Below, piece by piece: positions 45,752 through 54,859 of a DNA stretch of 64,000 nucleotides. Source of the stretch: Roseibium aggregatum. GTDB lineage: Bacteria > Pseudomonadota > Alphaproteobacteria > Rhizobiales > Stappiaceae. Location of the stretch: assembly GCF_014692675.1 (NCBI RefSeq), contig NZ_JABFCZ010000014.1, forward strand, positions 95,451 through 159,450, given 5' to 3'. The translations under genes were made by a program, and so were the position numbers. The first letter of the stretch is position 1; the number at the start of each line of letters is the position of its first letter. The notes beneath the pieces are model-generated. The model saw nothing but the letters and a program-made list of their open reading frames with translations. It was not told the DNA's origin and made no database searches.

Positions 45752-45871
45752 TTATTTCCGGCCCTTGGCGGACTGCTTGCGCGAAGCCTGATCCGCGCCA
45801 CCGCGCTGGGACGGCGAATAGGAGACAACGCCCAGCAGGGTGGAGCCGAGGATTTGTGCCAGATAGGTCAT
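45752..45871 (-). CDS. 39-residue small protein, hydrophobic start and basic tail
   Basis: The ATG at 45871 has AGGA upstream on the minus strand. The product starts MTYLAQILGSTLLGVV and ends in a Lys/Arg/Gln-rich tail (SRKQSAKGRK). A single short hydrophobic stretch suggests membrane association. No family is recognised. It is too short for ordinary ORF calling; support comes from the ribosome binding site and an intergenic position between the tex terminator and lysR. Confidence 0.45.
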   Translation of the reverse strand: MTYLAQILGSTLLGVVSYSPSQRGGADQASRKQSAKGRK

Positions 45872-46033
45872 GGCGTTTCCTAACCTGTGGTTCGATCTGT
45901 GGTTTTCGGGAGGCGGTTGCCTAAATAGTTGGCCGCTTGCCCGGTATATGGGCGTCCATTGCTTTTCAATCAAACGAATTGTACTTATGTGATCGATCAA
46001 AAAAAATGAACTTAACAAATCAGGCCTGCCGAC

Positions 46034-46945
46034 ATGGAAAATGGACCCAGACAAGGCGCACGGCTGATCGACCTGGACCTCTATCGGACCTTCTTCATAA
46101 TCGCGGAAACCTCAAGTTTTACAAAGGCTTCCGAACTGATCGGGCGCACGCCGTCAGCGGTGTCGATGCAGATCAAGAAACTGGAAACCATATTGGGGGT
46201 TGCGGTTTTTTCACGGGAGGGTCGCGCTGTACGCATGACTCCCGAGGGCGAAGCGCTGCTTGGATATGCCCGTCGTATCCTGAAATTGAACGAGGAAGCC
46301 GTGAGCCTGTTCCGTTCACCCTCCGTGGAGGGCGAAGTCCGGTTCGGTGCGCCGTCGGATTTCGGCACCCGGTTCCTGCCCAATTTCCTGTCCCGATTCG
46401 CCCGATCCCACCCGGGGGTCAACGTGGACGTGAACCTGGACGGCAGTCCGGGGCTTGCCCGGAAAATGAGGAACGACGAACTCGATCTCGTTCTCTATAC
46501 TGCCCGTCCGGACAGCGAACTGCTGAAGCAAGGGGAAATTGTCTTCACCGAGCCGCTGATCTGGGTCGGGCTTGAGGGCGGCGTTGCCTGTGAGCGCGAT
46601 CCCGTGCCGCTGGCGGTCTCCACCTCCGGCTGCCCCTGGCGGCGGGCGGCAAGGCTTGCCCTCGACAAGGCGGAAAAGCCCTACCGGATTTCCTATACGA
46701 GCTTTCACAGCGCCGGCCAGGAAGCGGCCCTTCTGGCCGATCTCGCCGTTGCGCCGTTCCCGGCAAGCGTGGTCGAGCCGCCGCTTCAGGCGCTCGACGA
46801 GCGCCACGGCCTGCCGGATATCGGCAACTACCACATCATCCTGGCGCAGAACCCGCACGCGGGCAAAGCAACGCACGCCTTCGCCGACCACGTGAAGGAG
46901 TGTTTCCGGGAAATGGCGCTGGGCATGAGTGCGACGGCGGGATAA
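46034..46945 (+). CDS. LysR-family transcriptional regulator
   Basis: The 303-residue protein has an N-terminal winged helix (FIIAETSSFTKASELIGRTPSAVSMQIKKLE) and a C-terminal co-inducer domain (PSVEGEVRFGAPSDFGTRFLP). It converges with the sugar isomerase-like gene, so its target is not obvious from position. Confidence 0.9.
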   Translation: MENGPRQGARLIDLDLYRTFFIIAETSSFTKASELIGRTPSAVSMQIKKLETILGVAVFSREGRAVRMTPEGEALLGYARRILKLNEEAVSLFRSPSVEGEVRFGAPSDFGTRFLPNFLSRFARSHPGVNVDVNLDGSPGLARKMRNDELDLVLYTARPDSELLKQGEIVFTEPLIWVGLEGGVACERDPVPLAVSTSGCPWRRAARLALDKAEKPYRISYTSFHSAGQEAALLADLAVAPFPASVVEPPLQALDERHGLPDIGNYHIILAQNPHAGKATHAFADHVKECFREMALGMSATAG

Positions 46946-46964
46946 CGGAACGCCTGTTGCAGGT

Positions 46965-47783
46965 TTACTGCGCCAGGCCCAGGCTTTCCAGATGAGCGAT
47001 CGAGGCCGGAATGCCGGCAGCGTCGCGCAGCTCGACGATCAGTCGGGGCTCGCTGGTCAGATTGTTAAGCGCCTCGAACACCGCAGGCCAGTTGACCGTG
47101 CCCTGGCCGAGCGTCCAGTGCCGGTCGGCATAGCCGTCGGCATCCTGCAGGTGGACGTGGCGCAGCCGGTTGCCGGCCGCCTTGACGTAATAGTCGACGG
47201 GCGGCGCGCCGGTCGAGCCGTGGGCATAGTGGGCGTGGCCGGTGTCGATCGAGACGGCGACCGCATCCGAGCCGAAGCCGTTGGCAAGGCGGATCCGGTC
47301 GTAAGGGTCCTTGTCCTCGATGTTCTCGATCACCAGTTCGCAACCGATCTCTTCGGCCCGTTTGACCGCGTCCTTCATGGTCAGGTGGCAGAGTTCGACC
47401 AGCCGCTCGCGGCCGTTCGGATAGTTGTCGAGATTGTTGTAGCTCCAGGTGGTGAAGGGGCTGTGCACGACCATATGGGTGCCGCCGAGCGCCTCACAGA
47501 CGTCGAGACCCTGCAGCAGGCGCTTGCGGACCACGGCGCGGACCTCCGGATCCATGGTGTCGACCGCAAAACCCCAGAAGGGCCCGTGAATGCCGACCCG
47601 GCCCCGATGTCCGTCCAAAAGCCGCTTCGCCTCGTCGACGGCCGATTGCCAGTCGCCGTTGAGCACGTCGGCGTAAACGAAATCCTGCAGCTCCAGATCC
47701 CGGTGCTTGTCGAGCATCAGGGGGCGGTGGATTTCAAGGTCTTTCAGCGTCATTGCCGCGCCGACGACGGGAAGGTCTGTCAT
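46965..47783 (-). CDS. TIM-barrel sugar phosphate isomerase/epimerase-like protein
   Basis: The 272-residue xylose-isomerase-like barrel has metal-ligand candidates in VIENIEDKD, SIDTGHAHYA and HVHLQDADG, typical of the AP_endonuc_2 superfamily. It could isomerise or epimerise a sugar-derived substrate; specificity is not readable. It is the last of three genes (VOC protein, hydroxyacid dehydrogenase, isomerase) read leftward from 49232. Confidence 0.8.
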   Translation of the reverse strand: MTDLPVVGAAMTLKDLEIHRPLMLDKHRDLELQDFVYADVLNGDWQSAVDEAKRLLDGHRGRVGIHGPFWGFAVDTMDPEVRAVVRKRLLQGLDVCEALGGTHMVVHSPFTTWSYNNLDNYPNGRERLVELCHLTMKDAVKRAEEIGCELVIENIEDKDPYDRIRLANGFGSDAVAVSIDTGHAHYAHGSTGAPPVDYYVKAAGNRLRHVHLQDADGYADRHWTLGQGTVNWPAVFEALNNLTSEPRLIVELRDAAGIPASIAHLESLGLAQ

Positions 47784-47874
47784 GAGGGTGCCTGTGTCCG
47801 GGAAACGATATTTTCGGTTCCCCGGCTCTTAGGCCGGCTCGTTGACAACCGTGCGACAGCGCGACGTGTTTTGC

Positions 47875-48822
47875 TCAGTATCCCCGCTGCCGGTCGACGC
47901 TTTCGGGAATGGTGCCGGTTGCCAGAAAGGCGCCGATGTTTTGGGCGACGATCCGCGACGCCGTCGCCGGGATCGTCGGTGCGGTGATATGGGGCAGGAC
48001 CGTTACGCCCGGATGGGACCAGTAGGGGTGATCCTCGGGCAGGGGTTCGGTCACGAAGACATCGAGCACCGCATGGTCGAGGCGGCCACTGTCCAGGGCG
48101 GCGAGCAGGGCCTCGTCGTCGACGATCGGGCCGCGGGCGAAATTGATCAGCGAAGCACCGTCCGGCAGAAGGCTCAGGGCCTCCGCACCGATCATGCCGC
48201 GGGTTTCGGCTGTCAGCGGCATGAGCAGAACCAGAATATCCGACTTTGAAAGGACAGTTTTCAGGCCGTCCGTGCCGTGGTGGGTTTCCACCCCGACGAA
48301 GCTCTTTTCCGTCCGGCTCCAGCCGCAGACGGAAAATCCGTGATCGCGCAGGCGGGCGAGCGCCTGGCTGCCCAGCTTGCCGAGGCCGAGAATGCCGACG
48401 GTGCGTTCTTCCGGCAGCTTCAGGGGATGTTCCAGCCAGACCCGGTCGCGCTGCTGGCGGGCATAACGGGGCATGTTCCGGTGCAGGTAAAGGGTCCAGG
48501 CAAGGACGGCTTCCGACATGGTCTCGGCCATCTGCGGGTCGGTCAGGCGCACGATGCGCGGACCGTCTTCGGGGAGTTCCAAAACCAGACGCTCCACCCC
48601 GGCCCACAGGCTCTGCACCCATTTCAGGTTCGGCAGCGAGGCAACATCCTTCGGGTCGGGATTGGCGACGATGGCAACTTCCGCGGCCGTTCGCTCGGCT
48701 TCAGACAATTCATCGAGGGGCTTGAGGACCGCGATATCCTCAAGTGCGGCCGGCAGGTGCCGGTACCAGAGTGCCAGTTCGTCTTCCTGGGCGCGGAGGA
48801 TCATGGGGACGACCGGCTTCAT
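47875..48822 (-). CDS. D-2-hydroxyacid dehydrogenase (GhrA-like)
   Basis: The 315-residue NAD(P)-dependent dehydrogenase has GILGLGKLGSQ, the catalytic Arg region NFARGPIVDDEALL, a Glu in DVFVTEPLPEDHPYW and His in LPHITAP. This pattern matches glyoxylate/hydroxypyruvate reductase A. Its ATG overlaps the upstream VOC gene stop (ATGA). It likely reduces a 2-oxoacid formed by the pathway. Confidence 0.85.
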   Translation of the reverse strand: MKPVVPMILRAQEDELALWYRHLPAALEDIAVLKPLDELSEAERTAAEVAIVANPDPKDVASLPNLKWVQSLWAGVERLVLELPEDGPRIVRLTDPQMAETMSEAVLAWTLYLHRNMPRYARQQRDRVWLEHPLKLPEERTVGILGLGKLGSQALARLRDHGFSVCGWSRTEKSFVGVETHHGTDGLKTVLSKSDILVLLMPLTAETRGMIGAEALSLLPDGASLINFARGPIVDDEALLAALDSGRLDHAVLDVFVTEPLPEDHPYWSHPGVTVLPHITAPTIPATASRIVAQNIGAFLATGTIPESVDRQRGY

Positions 48823-49232
48823 GATGCGAAGATCCCTTTGGTGTCCTTGAAACCCTTGACCTCGATCGGGTTGCCGGACGGATCGCGGAAGAACATCGTG
48901 CTTTGTTCGCCGGGCTCGCCCTTGAAACGGACGGTCGGCGGGATCACGAATTCGATGCCTGCCTTCTCCAGCTTTTCGGCAAGCGCGGTCCAGCTTTCCA
49001 TGTCCAGGATGACGCCGAGATGGGGCATCGGCACCATGTGGTCGCCGACCTTGCCGGTATCGGCGGTTTCGAACGGCGTGCCCCTGTGCAGGGAGATCTG
49101 GTGGCCGAAGAAATCGAAGTCCACCCAGGCGTCGGTGCTGCGGCCTTCACGGCATCCGAGAAGACCGCCGTAGAAGGCGCGGGCCTCGTTCAGATCGGTC
49201 ACATGATAGGCAAGGTGAAAACAGGACTGCAA
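48819..49232 (-). CDS. VOC-family (glyoxalase-fold) dioxygenase-like protein
   Basis: The 137-residue protein has two VOC modules; candidate metal ligands are His7 (CFHLAYHV), His in PHLGVIL and Glu in GNPIEVKGF. It could be a dioxygenase or isomerase; the substrate is unknown. It is the first gene of the leftward operon and divergent from the GntR regulator at 49784. Confidence 0.8.
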   Translation of the reverse strand: MQSCFHLAYHVTDLNEARAFYGGLLGCREGRSTDAWVDFDFFGHQISLHRGTPFETADTGKVGDHMVPMPHLGVILDMESWTALAEKLEKAGIEFVIPPTVRFKGEPGEQSTMFFRDPSGNPIEVKGFKDTKGIFAS

Positions 49233-49783
49233 TTTTTTCTCCTGGGATGGGTGTCCGGATATTTTCCGCAGACGTGGGTCGGAGGTGAGGGGCTGTCTGT
49301 TACTGATAGCCGCTTTTCGATGCGATGACAGCCCCGGGCATTTTGGATGCTGAAGCGAAGGTTGGTTTCCAGGGGAATGCCGGCTCAGGGTGAGCGGCCT
49401 GGGTTGATGGTAAAAACGATCCGGAAACCCATCCGGCGGTCGCGAAAATCCTACGATGAAAGGTCCGGATCGTCGCCTTTCAAACTAGATGAAGCAGGTT
49501 ACTATTCGAGTGTCCCGTTTTCGGACAGTTTTAGGCCTGATCTGGATGTATGTTTTCATGATTTTATATGTATTACTTTTAGAACATATAGAGTTTCTCT
49601 GGAAATAACCATAATTCGCGTAATTTCGAAAAACGGTGGCAGAGATATTTCGCCTATCCCATAAAATGCTATTGTAAATATTAACGATGGGTATCGATTT
49701 TCCCTTCAGAAGAGGGCTGATTTGGACCTGGTGACGCGGGTCTGTCAGCGGGAGCCGGGCAGATCCGCGGAAACAGTACTCGT
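49233..49783. other. AT-rich gene-free region between VOC and gntR genes
   Basis: No credible gene lies here. GGGGCTGTC (49289-49297) and GACAGCCCC (49327-49335) form an inverted repeat. About 49540-49700 is clearly AT-rich against the GC-rich background. A near-copy of the arsR operator core lies at 49613-49631. The region probably carries the two divergent promoters. Confidence 0.5.
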
Positions 49784-50485
49784 ATGCCATTTGAGATAGG
49801 GTCTTCGGCGCTGATGCAGACAAGATCAAAAAATACCCGCGTGGACGATGCCTATGATCGTCTGAAATTCGAGATCACGCATTCCAAGCTGCCCCCCGGT
49901 TCCCAGGCTCCGGAGCCCGATATTGCCGAGAGGCTTGGCATGAGCCGGACGCCGGTTCGCGAGGCGCTGATACGCCTGGAAGCGGACGGACTGGTTAATC
50001 TCGTGCCCCGGCGTGGCGTCCGGGTTCTTGGCGTGACGGTGCAGGACCTCGTGGAGGTCTACGACATACTCAGCGCTCTGGAACCTATCGCCATCTCGAA
50101 TCTTGCCGGCCGGACGATTGCATCCAAAGACCTGGAAAAGCTTGAAGACCTGATCCGGGACATGGACCTGGCTCTCTCGCAAAACGACCTTGACGGCTGG
50201 GCGCAGGCCGAAGACGGGTTTTACCGGCTGCTTCTTGCATTGAGCGAGAACCGGCGCCTGGAAAAGATCGTGCTCGGCCTGCATGATCAGATCCGGCGCG
50301 GGGGCATGGTTCTTCTGCGGCTGCGTGGTGTTCCCGTGGCAACGGTCCAGAACTACCGGGATTTGCTTGCGGCCATTGTCAGCGGCGACGGATCGGGCGC
50401 ATACAAACAGTCGCACTCCTGCCGGCAGAAGACGCTGGAGATCTTTTGCGAGCTGTTCCGGACGAGCCAGCTGTCGCAGATCTAG
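49784..50485 (+). CDS. GntR-family (FCD) regulator
   Basis: The 233-residue protein has a winged helix (MSRTPVREALIRLEADGLV) and an FCD domain. The Met at 49814 is an alternative start. It is divergent from the VOC-GhrA-isomerase operon, which it presumably represses. Confidence 0.87.
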   Translation: MPFEIGSSALMQTRSKNTRVDDAYDRLKFEITHSKLPPGSQAPEPDIAERLGMSRTPVREALIRLEADGLVNLVPRRGVRVLGVTVQDLVEVYDILSALEPIAISNLAGRTIASKDLEKLEDLIRDMDLALSQNDLDGWAQAEDGFYRLLLALSENRRLEKIVLGLHDQIRRGGMVLLRLRGVPVATVQNYRDLLAAIVSGDGSGAYKQSHSCRQKTLEIFCELFRTSQLSQI

Positions 50486-50515
50486 AGCCTGACCCTGGAG
50501 CCTTGCGCACCTGTG

Positions 50516-52144
50516 TCAGTCCGCGCCCCAATCGAGACGGATATCGTGCGGAAAGCGCAGCTCGCGCGGCAGCGTCGGCGCGGTTGCCTCATCGATATGG
50601 GCATGGACGTTATTAGGCGGAACAACCGTGGCATCGCGGCCGTAGACAAACGTCTGTTCGGCAACGATCGTCCGGTAGGCCTTGTCCAGCATCAGGGCCC
50701 GTTCCGGGCTTGGCGTGATCAGGTCGTAAACGGATTTGCCCGCAACCGCCTCCTCATTCACGGTGCCATCTTCTGAAAACCAGCGCTCCAGCATCTCGGT
50801 GTTGGAGCGGAATTCGTCTCCCCCGCCCACGCGCTTCAGATAGGTCAGGATCTCGCCGGCCTCTTCCCCCTTGTTCGGGGCGTCGGCCATCGCGCGGTAA
50901 TCGATATAGCCCCAGCCATCGGCACCTCGCTTCTTGCGCGGGAATGCCCAGGTCTGATCGATGTTCGCGCCGACGGTTGCATGGCATCCGCGGCAGAAGA
51001 ACTGTTCCTCGTTGGTTTGCGGACGCAGGTGGCCGTCCGCATCCTCGATGAAGCCTGCCATGGTCCAGCCGAAGCCGGTGTCCGTGCCCCGGTCCCCGAG
51101 ATCGATGTATCTCGGCAGGTTTTCGTCGATCTTTTCCTGAAGCTCGTTGCCATAGCGGGACCTCAGCTCGGCGAGAGTCAGTTTGCGCGTCTTCACCATA
51201 TAGCGCAGCTCCTTCATCCGCTTCGGCACGACGATCTGATCGCCGTCCACGCCGACATAACGGACCGAATGCATGAACTCGGTCCCTTGCGGATAGGTCA
51301 TCCGGGTCAGCGGCTCGCTGTTGGCGGCGCCGAGGTAACTGTCCCGGCGCAGAATTTTTCCGGTTCGTCCGAGAGTGCCGTTGCCGTCTATGTCGACGCC
51401 GATCCTGTTTTCATCGACCTCCGGCAGCGTGACGCTTTGAAGGTCCTGGAATGCGATTTCCAGGAGGGCAAGGTTGGCGGTGTAGATATCGCGCGACGGC
51501 TTGCCGTCCGCATCGGAACGGAAGGCTTCGGGAAGCCGGATCAGGACGTCGTCGGTGGAGCCGTTCGTCGGCCAGAAGGTCGACGGCTGGGGCTTGTAGT
51601 TGAACGCCACCCAGCCCGATCCGTCGCGGGCATGGCCGCGTTCGTCGAAGGCCTTTGCGCCTTCCGCGTAATCGGCAAGATCGGGAACGAAGCCGGTCCA
51701 GTTCCGCGTCTTGAGACGTGCGGAAAGGGGGCTGTAATTGTCTTCGCCGATATAGGCCAGGATCTCCTTGTCGGAAATTGCGGCGACGGCTTCGCTCCGG
51801 TCGACGAAGAGGTTCACATGATGATTGGTAAGTCCGGCCTCGGAAAACTCATAGGCCTGCTGCAGCGAGCCGTCCTGGATGAAATTGGGACGTTTCGGAT
51901 CGTCGTTGTTCTGGTGGCAGACGTAACAGGGATTATATTTCTCCTCGATCCGCGTATAGCACTGGGGCGGGACCGGGGCTTCCGGATTGTAGATGCGGCC
52001 GGCGCGCGCCAGGTCGGTCGATGACGGCCGGACGGTCATGATCTCTTCGGTGGTCATGCCTTCAAGATCCAGTGTCGCCGCAATGGCCGCCGCGGCAGCG
52101 CCGAGGCAGGCCAGCGTGGTAACCGACAGGGTCGCAAGTCTCAT
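50516..52144 (-). CDS. Secreted di-haem protein of unknown function, downstream of phoX
   Basis: The 542-residue product has a signal peptide ending AIAAT and two widely separated CXXCH sites: CYVCH at about 73-77 and CRGCH at about 383-387. Between them are long stretches with RYVGVDGDQIVV and NRIGVDIDGNGTLGR. I do not recognise the family. It lies directly downstream of a PhoX gene on the same strand (85-base gap), so the two may act together in the periplasm. A hairpin (GAAGGGG/CCCCTTC, 52172-52198) lies in the gap and could reduce read-through. Confidence 0.72.
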   Translation of the reverse strand: MRLATLSVTTLACLGAAAAAIAATLDLEGMTTEEIMTVRPSSTDLARAGRIYNPEAPVPPQCYTRIEEKYNPCYVCHQNNDDPKRPNFIQDGSLQQAYEFSEAGLTNHHVNLFVDRSEAVAAISDKEILAYIGEDNYSPLSARLKTRNWTGFVPDLADYAEGAKAFDERGHARDGSGWVAFNYKPQPSTFWPTNGSTDDVLIRLPEAFRSDADGKPSRDIYTANLALLEIAFQDLQSVTLPEVDENRIGVDIDGNGTLGRTGKILRRDSYLGAANSEPLTRMTYPQGTEFMHSVRYVGVDGDQIVVPKRMKELRYMVKTRKLTLAELRSRYGNELQEKIDENLPRYIDLGDRGTDTGFGWTMAGFIEDADGHLRPQTNEEQFFCRGCHATVGANIDQTWAFPRKKRGADGWGYIDYRAMADAPNKGEEAGEILTYLKRVGGGDEFRSNTEMLERWFSEDGTVNEEAVAGKSVYDLITPSPERALMLDKAYRTIVAEQTFVYGRDATVVPPNNVHAHIDEATAPTLPRELRFPHDIRLDWGAD

Positions 52145-52229
52145 CTGAAGCCGTCCCGCGTTTTAAATGGAGAAGGGGACGTTTGCTGCGCCCCCTTCAA
52201 TTGCCCGTTTCGATCAGACGCCTTGCGTC

Positions 52230-53789
52230 TTACATGGAAGAGGGTTTCCAAAGCCACATGGCGTTGTTTTCGTGGTGGCCGGTGTCTTCGCCGATCAGCA
52301 CGTCGCCATTCGCCAGAACGGCGATGTTGTCCGGATTGGCGACGCTGTCGGTGGCGCATGCGTTGGCCGCGTTGTTCTTGTCATAGGCGCCGCCTGCGAC
52401 GACCGGGGTCATCTTCTGGACGTTGAAATTGTCGTCCAGCTTCATCTGGTAGACCACGCCGCACTTGTTTTCGGCGACCTGGATATCCCCCTTGTCATCG
52501 GCCATGCCCTTGGAGACTTCCGACATTGCCATATACATGAAGGGAACCGAACCGTCGGCAGCAGCGGCCTGGTTGATCTGCACGCCTTCCATCTTGCGGA
52601 ACTCGGCAGTGGCCCCCTTGGCAGCAGCGGCGCGGCGGCTTTCCAGGAAGGCAACCCGGTTGTCGTCGGCTTCGCCCTCGGCCCAGGCGGCGACTTCTTC
52701 ATCGGAGATGTAGGACGTCTCGCCGGCCTTGTAATCCTCCTTGGTAATGCCGTCATACTCGGCAACCCAGCCCGCGATCTCGTCATTGGAGGCGTGCGCC
52801 AGTTCGATCCAGGAAATCTGGAAGGGGGCCTTGGCGGCTTCCGTGCCGGGCTCCGCCATCTGGGTGATCCTGGCTGCGTAAAGCGTGCCGGAGCTCAGGT
52901 CGCCTGCCTTGTCGGCAACGAACTTGTAGAAGACCACGTTGGTGCCGTCGTCGGACATGTAGACCGTTTTCTGATCCGGCATCACGATGCTGTTTTCGTG
53001 GCTGTAGCGGCCCAGCGCCATCTGCTTGACCGGGGTGGCGCGACCGGCCGGGTCCTTGATTTCGACGATGTAGCCGTAGTCATACGGGTTCGGGTATTCG
53101 CCCTTGTAGCTGGCCAGGGCATCGACGCCGTCGATGTATTTGTAGTCGGGATTGTTCCAGTCGGCGGTGTCGTCGAAATAAAGTTCTTCCGAGGTCAGCG
53201 GTGTGTTCCACGGGCTGACGCTGCCGAAGCAGTTGACCCAGGTGCCGCCGACGGCCGAAAAATCGATCATCTGGACGTCATTCTTGTCGACGGTCCAGGT
53301 GCCGTCCGCGGCGCGGGAAAGCTTGGCGCGGGACATGCCGCCCGGACGGTCTTCCCAGTTGGTGAAGAGGTAGCCTTCATTTTCTCCGGTCCTGATGAAG
53401 CCGTTGAAGTCCGGATCATTCGACGTCTTGATGACGCCGCCGGCGCCTTCGATCTTGCCGACCTTGTCGAGGTCGCCTTCCTGCAGAAGGATCTGGTAGG
53501 TGCCCAGCGACGACTTGACGACCGCCTTTTCATCGCCTTCCGGAAGCGGGGACTCCTTGCCCGAGACGTCGATATTCGAGATGACGCCGACGGTTGCCTT
53601 GGAGAAATCGGATTTCAGGTCGTCCGACGGGTGCTGAACATTGAAGAACAGATCGCCGCCTTCAAGGTACATCCCGGTGATTTCGGCGCCGAGCGGAACG
53701 GTGACGACGCGGGTGAGGGGATCGGCAAGGGCAGCTGAGGAAAGGCAGGTCGTGGCTGCCAGGGCATAGGCAAGGGTCTTGATTTTCAT
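52230..53789 (-). CDS. PhoX-family (DUF839) secreted phosphatase
   Basis: The 519-residue protein has PhoX signatures NCFGSVSPWNTPLTSEE, GRYSHENSIVMPDQKTVYMSDD and RPGGMSRAKL. PhoX enzymes are calcium/iron-dependent alkaline phosphatases. Unusually, the N-terminus (MKIKTLAYALAATTCLSSAALA) is a plain Sec signal with no twin Arg, whereas PhoX is normally Tat-exported. GGGAGCC precedes the ATG at 53789; the frame runs 66 codons further without signal-peptide sense. Phosphatase activity is inferred from family. Confidence 0.85.
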   Translation of the reverse strand: MKIKTLAYALAATTCLSSAALADPLTRVVTVPLGAEITGMYLEGGDLFFNVQHPSDDLKSDFSKATVGVISNIDVSGKESPLPEGDEKAVVKSSLGTYQILLQEGDLDKVGKIEGAGGVIKTSNDPDFNGFIRTGENEGYLFTNWEDRPGGMSRAKLSRAADGTWTVDKNDVQMIDFSAVGGTWVNCFGSVSPWNTPLTSEELYFDDTADWNNPDYKYIDGVDALASYKGEYPNPYDYGYIVEIKDPAGRATPVKQMALGRYSHENSIVMPDQKTVYMSDDGTNVVFYKFVADKAGDLSSGTLYAARITQMAEPGTEAAKAPFQISWIELAHASNDEIAGWVAEYDGITKEDYKAGETSYISDEEVAAWAEGEADDNRVAFLESRRAAAAKGATAEFRKMEGVQINQAAAADGSVPFMYMAMSEVSKGMADDKGDIQVAENKCGVVYQMKLDDNFNVQKMTPVVAGGAYDKNNAANACATDSVANPDNIAVLANGDVLIGEDTGHHENNAMWLWKPSSM

Positions 53790-53959
53790 CTTTATTGGCT
53801 CCCGATACGGTGGCTGTTTTAATCGCGCTTGCGCGCTTGATGCCCGCAAGTAGCCGCAATTTGTTTCAGTGATGTGTCGGTCTTCAGGTCTGCCACCAGA
53901 AAGTATATTCCGTTCCACTTGCAATTTATAGGGGTGAAGGGGAAAGCCTGTCACAGCAT

Positions 53960-53993
53960 GTTCATATGAACGTCTAAGAAGGTTCATATGAGC
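53960..53993. promoter_or_regulatory. Two palindromes, 22 bp apart, upstream of deoR
   Basis: GTTCATATGAAC (53960-53971) is a perfect palindrome and GTTCATATGAGC (53982-53993) differs at one position; their starts are 22 bases apart, about two helical turns. They are 63 bases or more upstream of the DeoR start and about 170 bases from phoX, so they are candidate sites for DeoR autoregulation. Confidence 0.65.
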
Positions 53994-54055
53994 GCGCTAA
54001 CCAGCATGCGGACGGTTCGCGAACCGCGCGCCGCCATTTTGGCCGTTTTGGCGAA

Positions 54056-54859
54056 ATGGAGATGACAGATTTGCGCATGCAGCTCGCACTGGACATAACA
54101 AAAAGACAGGCCGAGATCACGGATCTCGTGCAAAAGGCGGGATTCGCCTCGGTCGAGGAACTGGCCGACCGGTTTGATGTGACGACCCAGACGATCCGCC
54201 GGGATGTCAACGGACTGTGCGAACTGGGCATCCTGCGGCGCACGCATGGCGGCGTCGAGCCGCCGGCTCCGGCCTCCAATATTCACTACAACACGCGCAA
54301 GATCCTCAATCTCGGGGCGAAGCAGCAGATCGCGAAGACCGTCGCGGCGGAAATCGCAAACGGCCAGTCGCTCGCGTTTTCGATCGGGACGACTCCGGAA
54401 ATCGTCATGCAGTCGCTTGCCGGCCACGAGAACCTGCATGTCTTCACCAATAACCTGAACGTCGCCATCACCGCGTCGAACAATCCGTCCTTTCAGGTGA
54501 CCATCGCCGGCGGACGGCTTCGCCACGGCGACCGGGATATCCTCGGCGCCTCGGCGCAGGAGTTCTTCGCCAACTACAAGGTCGATGTCGGGATCTTTGG
54601 CGTTGCCGGCGTGGACGAGGATGGGACGCTCCTGGACTTTCATGAGGACGAAGTTGCCGCGCGCCAGTCGATCCTGGCCAATTGCCGGAAATCCTTCCTG
54701 GTGCTCGATCACAGCAAGTTCGGCCGCAGCGCTCATGTCCGCGGCGGACATATCCGCGATGTGAGCGCCGTCTTCACCGATCAACCTGTTCCCGGATCCG
54801 TAGCTGCCCTGATCGCAGGGGACGGACCTCGGATCGTCGTTGCGGCGGAGGATGCGTGA
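54056..54859 (+). CDS. DeoR/GlpR-family repressor
   Basis: The 267-residue protein has an N-terminal HTH (VEELADRFDVTTQTIRRDVNGLCE) and a DeoRC sensor domain (GHENLHVFTNNLNV, GGRLRHGDRDILG). Starts at 54062 and 54077 are also possible. It leads an operon with a Ugp-like ABC transporter (TGATG junction), so it probably responds to a phosphorylated derivative of the imported substrate. Confidence 0.9.
   Translation: MEMTDLRMQLALDITKRQAEITDLVQKAGFASVEELADRFDVTTQTIRRDVNGLCELGILRRTHGGVEPPAPASNIHYNTRKILNLGAKQQIAKTVAAEIANGQSLAFSIGTTPEIVMQSLAGHENLHVFTNNLNVAITASNNPSFQVTIAGGRLRHGDRDILGASAQEFFANYKVDVGIFGVAGVDEDGTLLDFHEDEVAARQSILANCRKSFLVLDHSKFGRSAHVRGGHIRDVSAVFTDQPVPGSVAALIAGDGPRIVVAAEDA

Noticed and set aside
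49347..49664. 105-residue plus-strand frame in the AT-rich gap
   Set aside because: No ribosome binding site, odd composition and overlap with the regulatory motif; more likely chance.
53880..53975. Possible Pho box upstream of phoX (CTGTCACA near 53948)
   Set aside because: Only one half-repeat resembles the consensus and it lies on the wrong side of the deoR palindromes; too weak to call.
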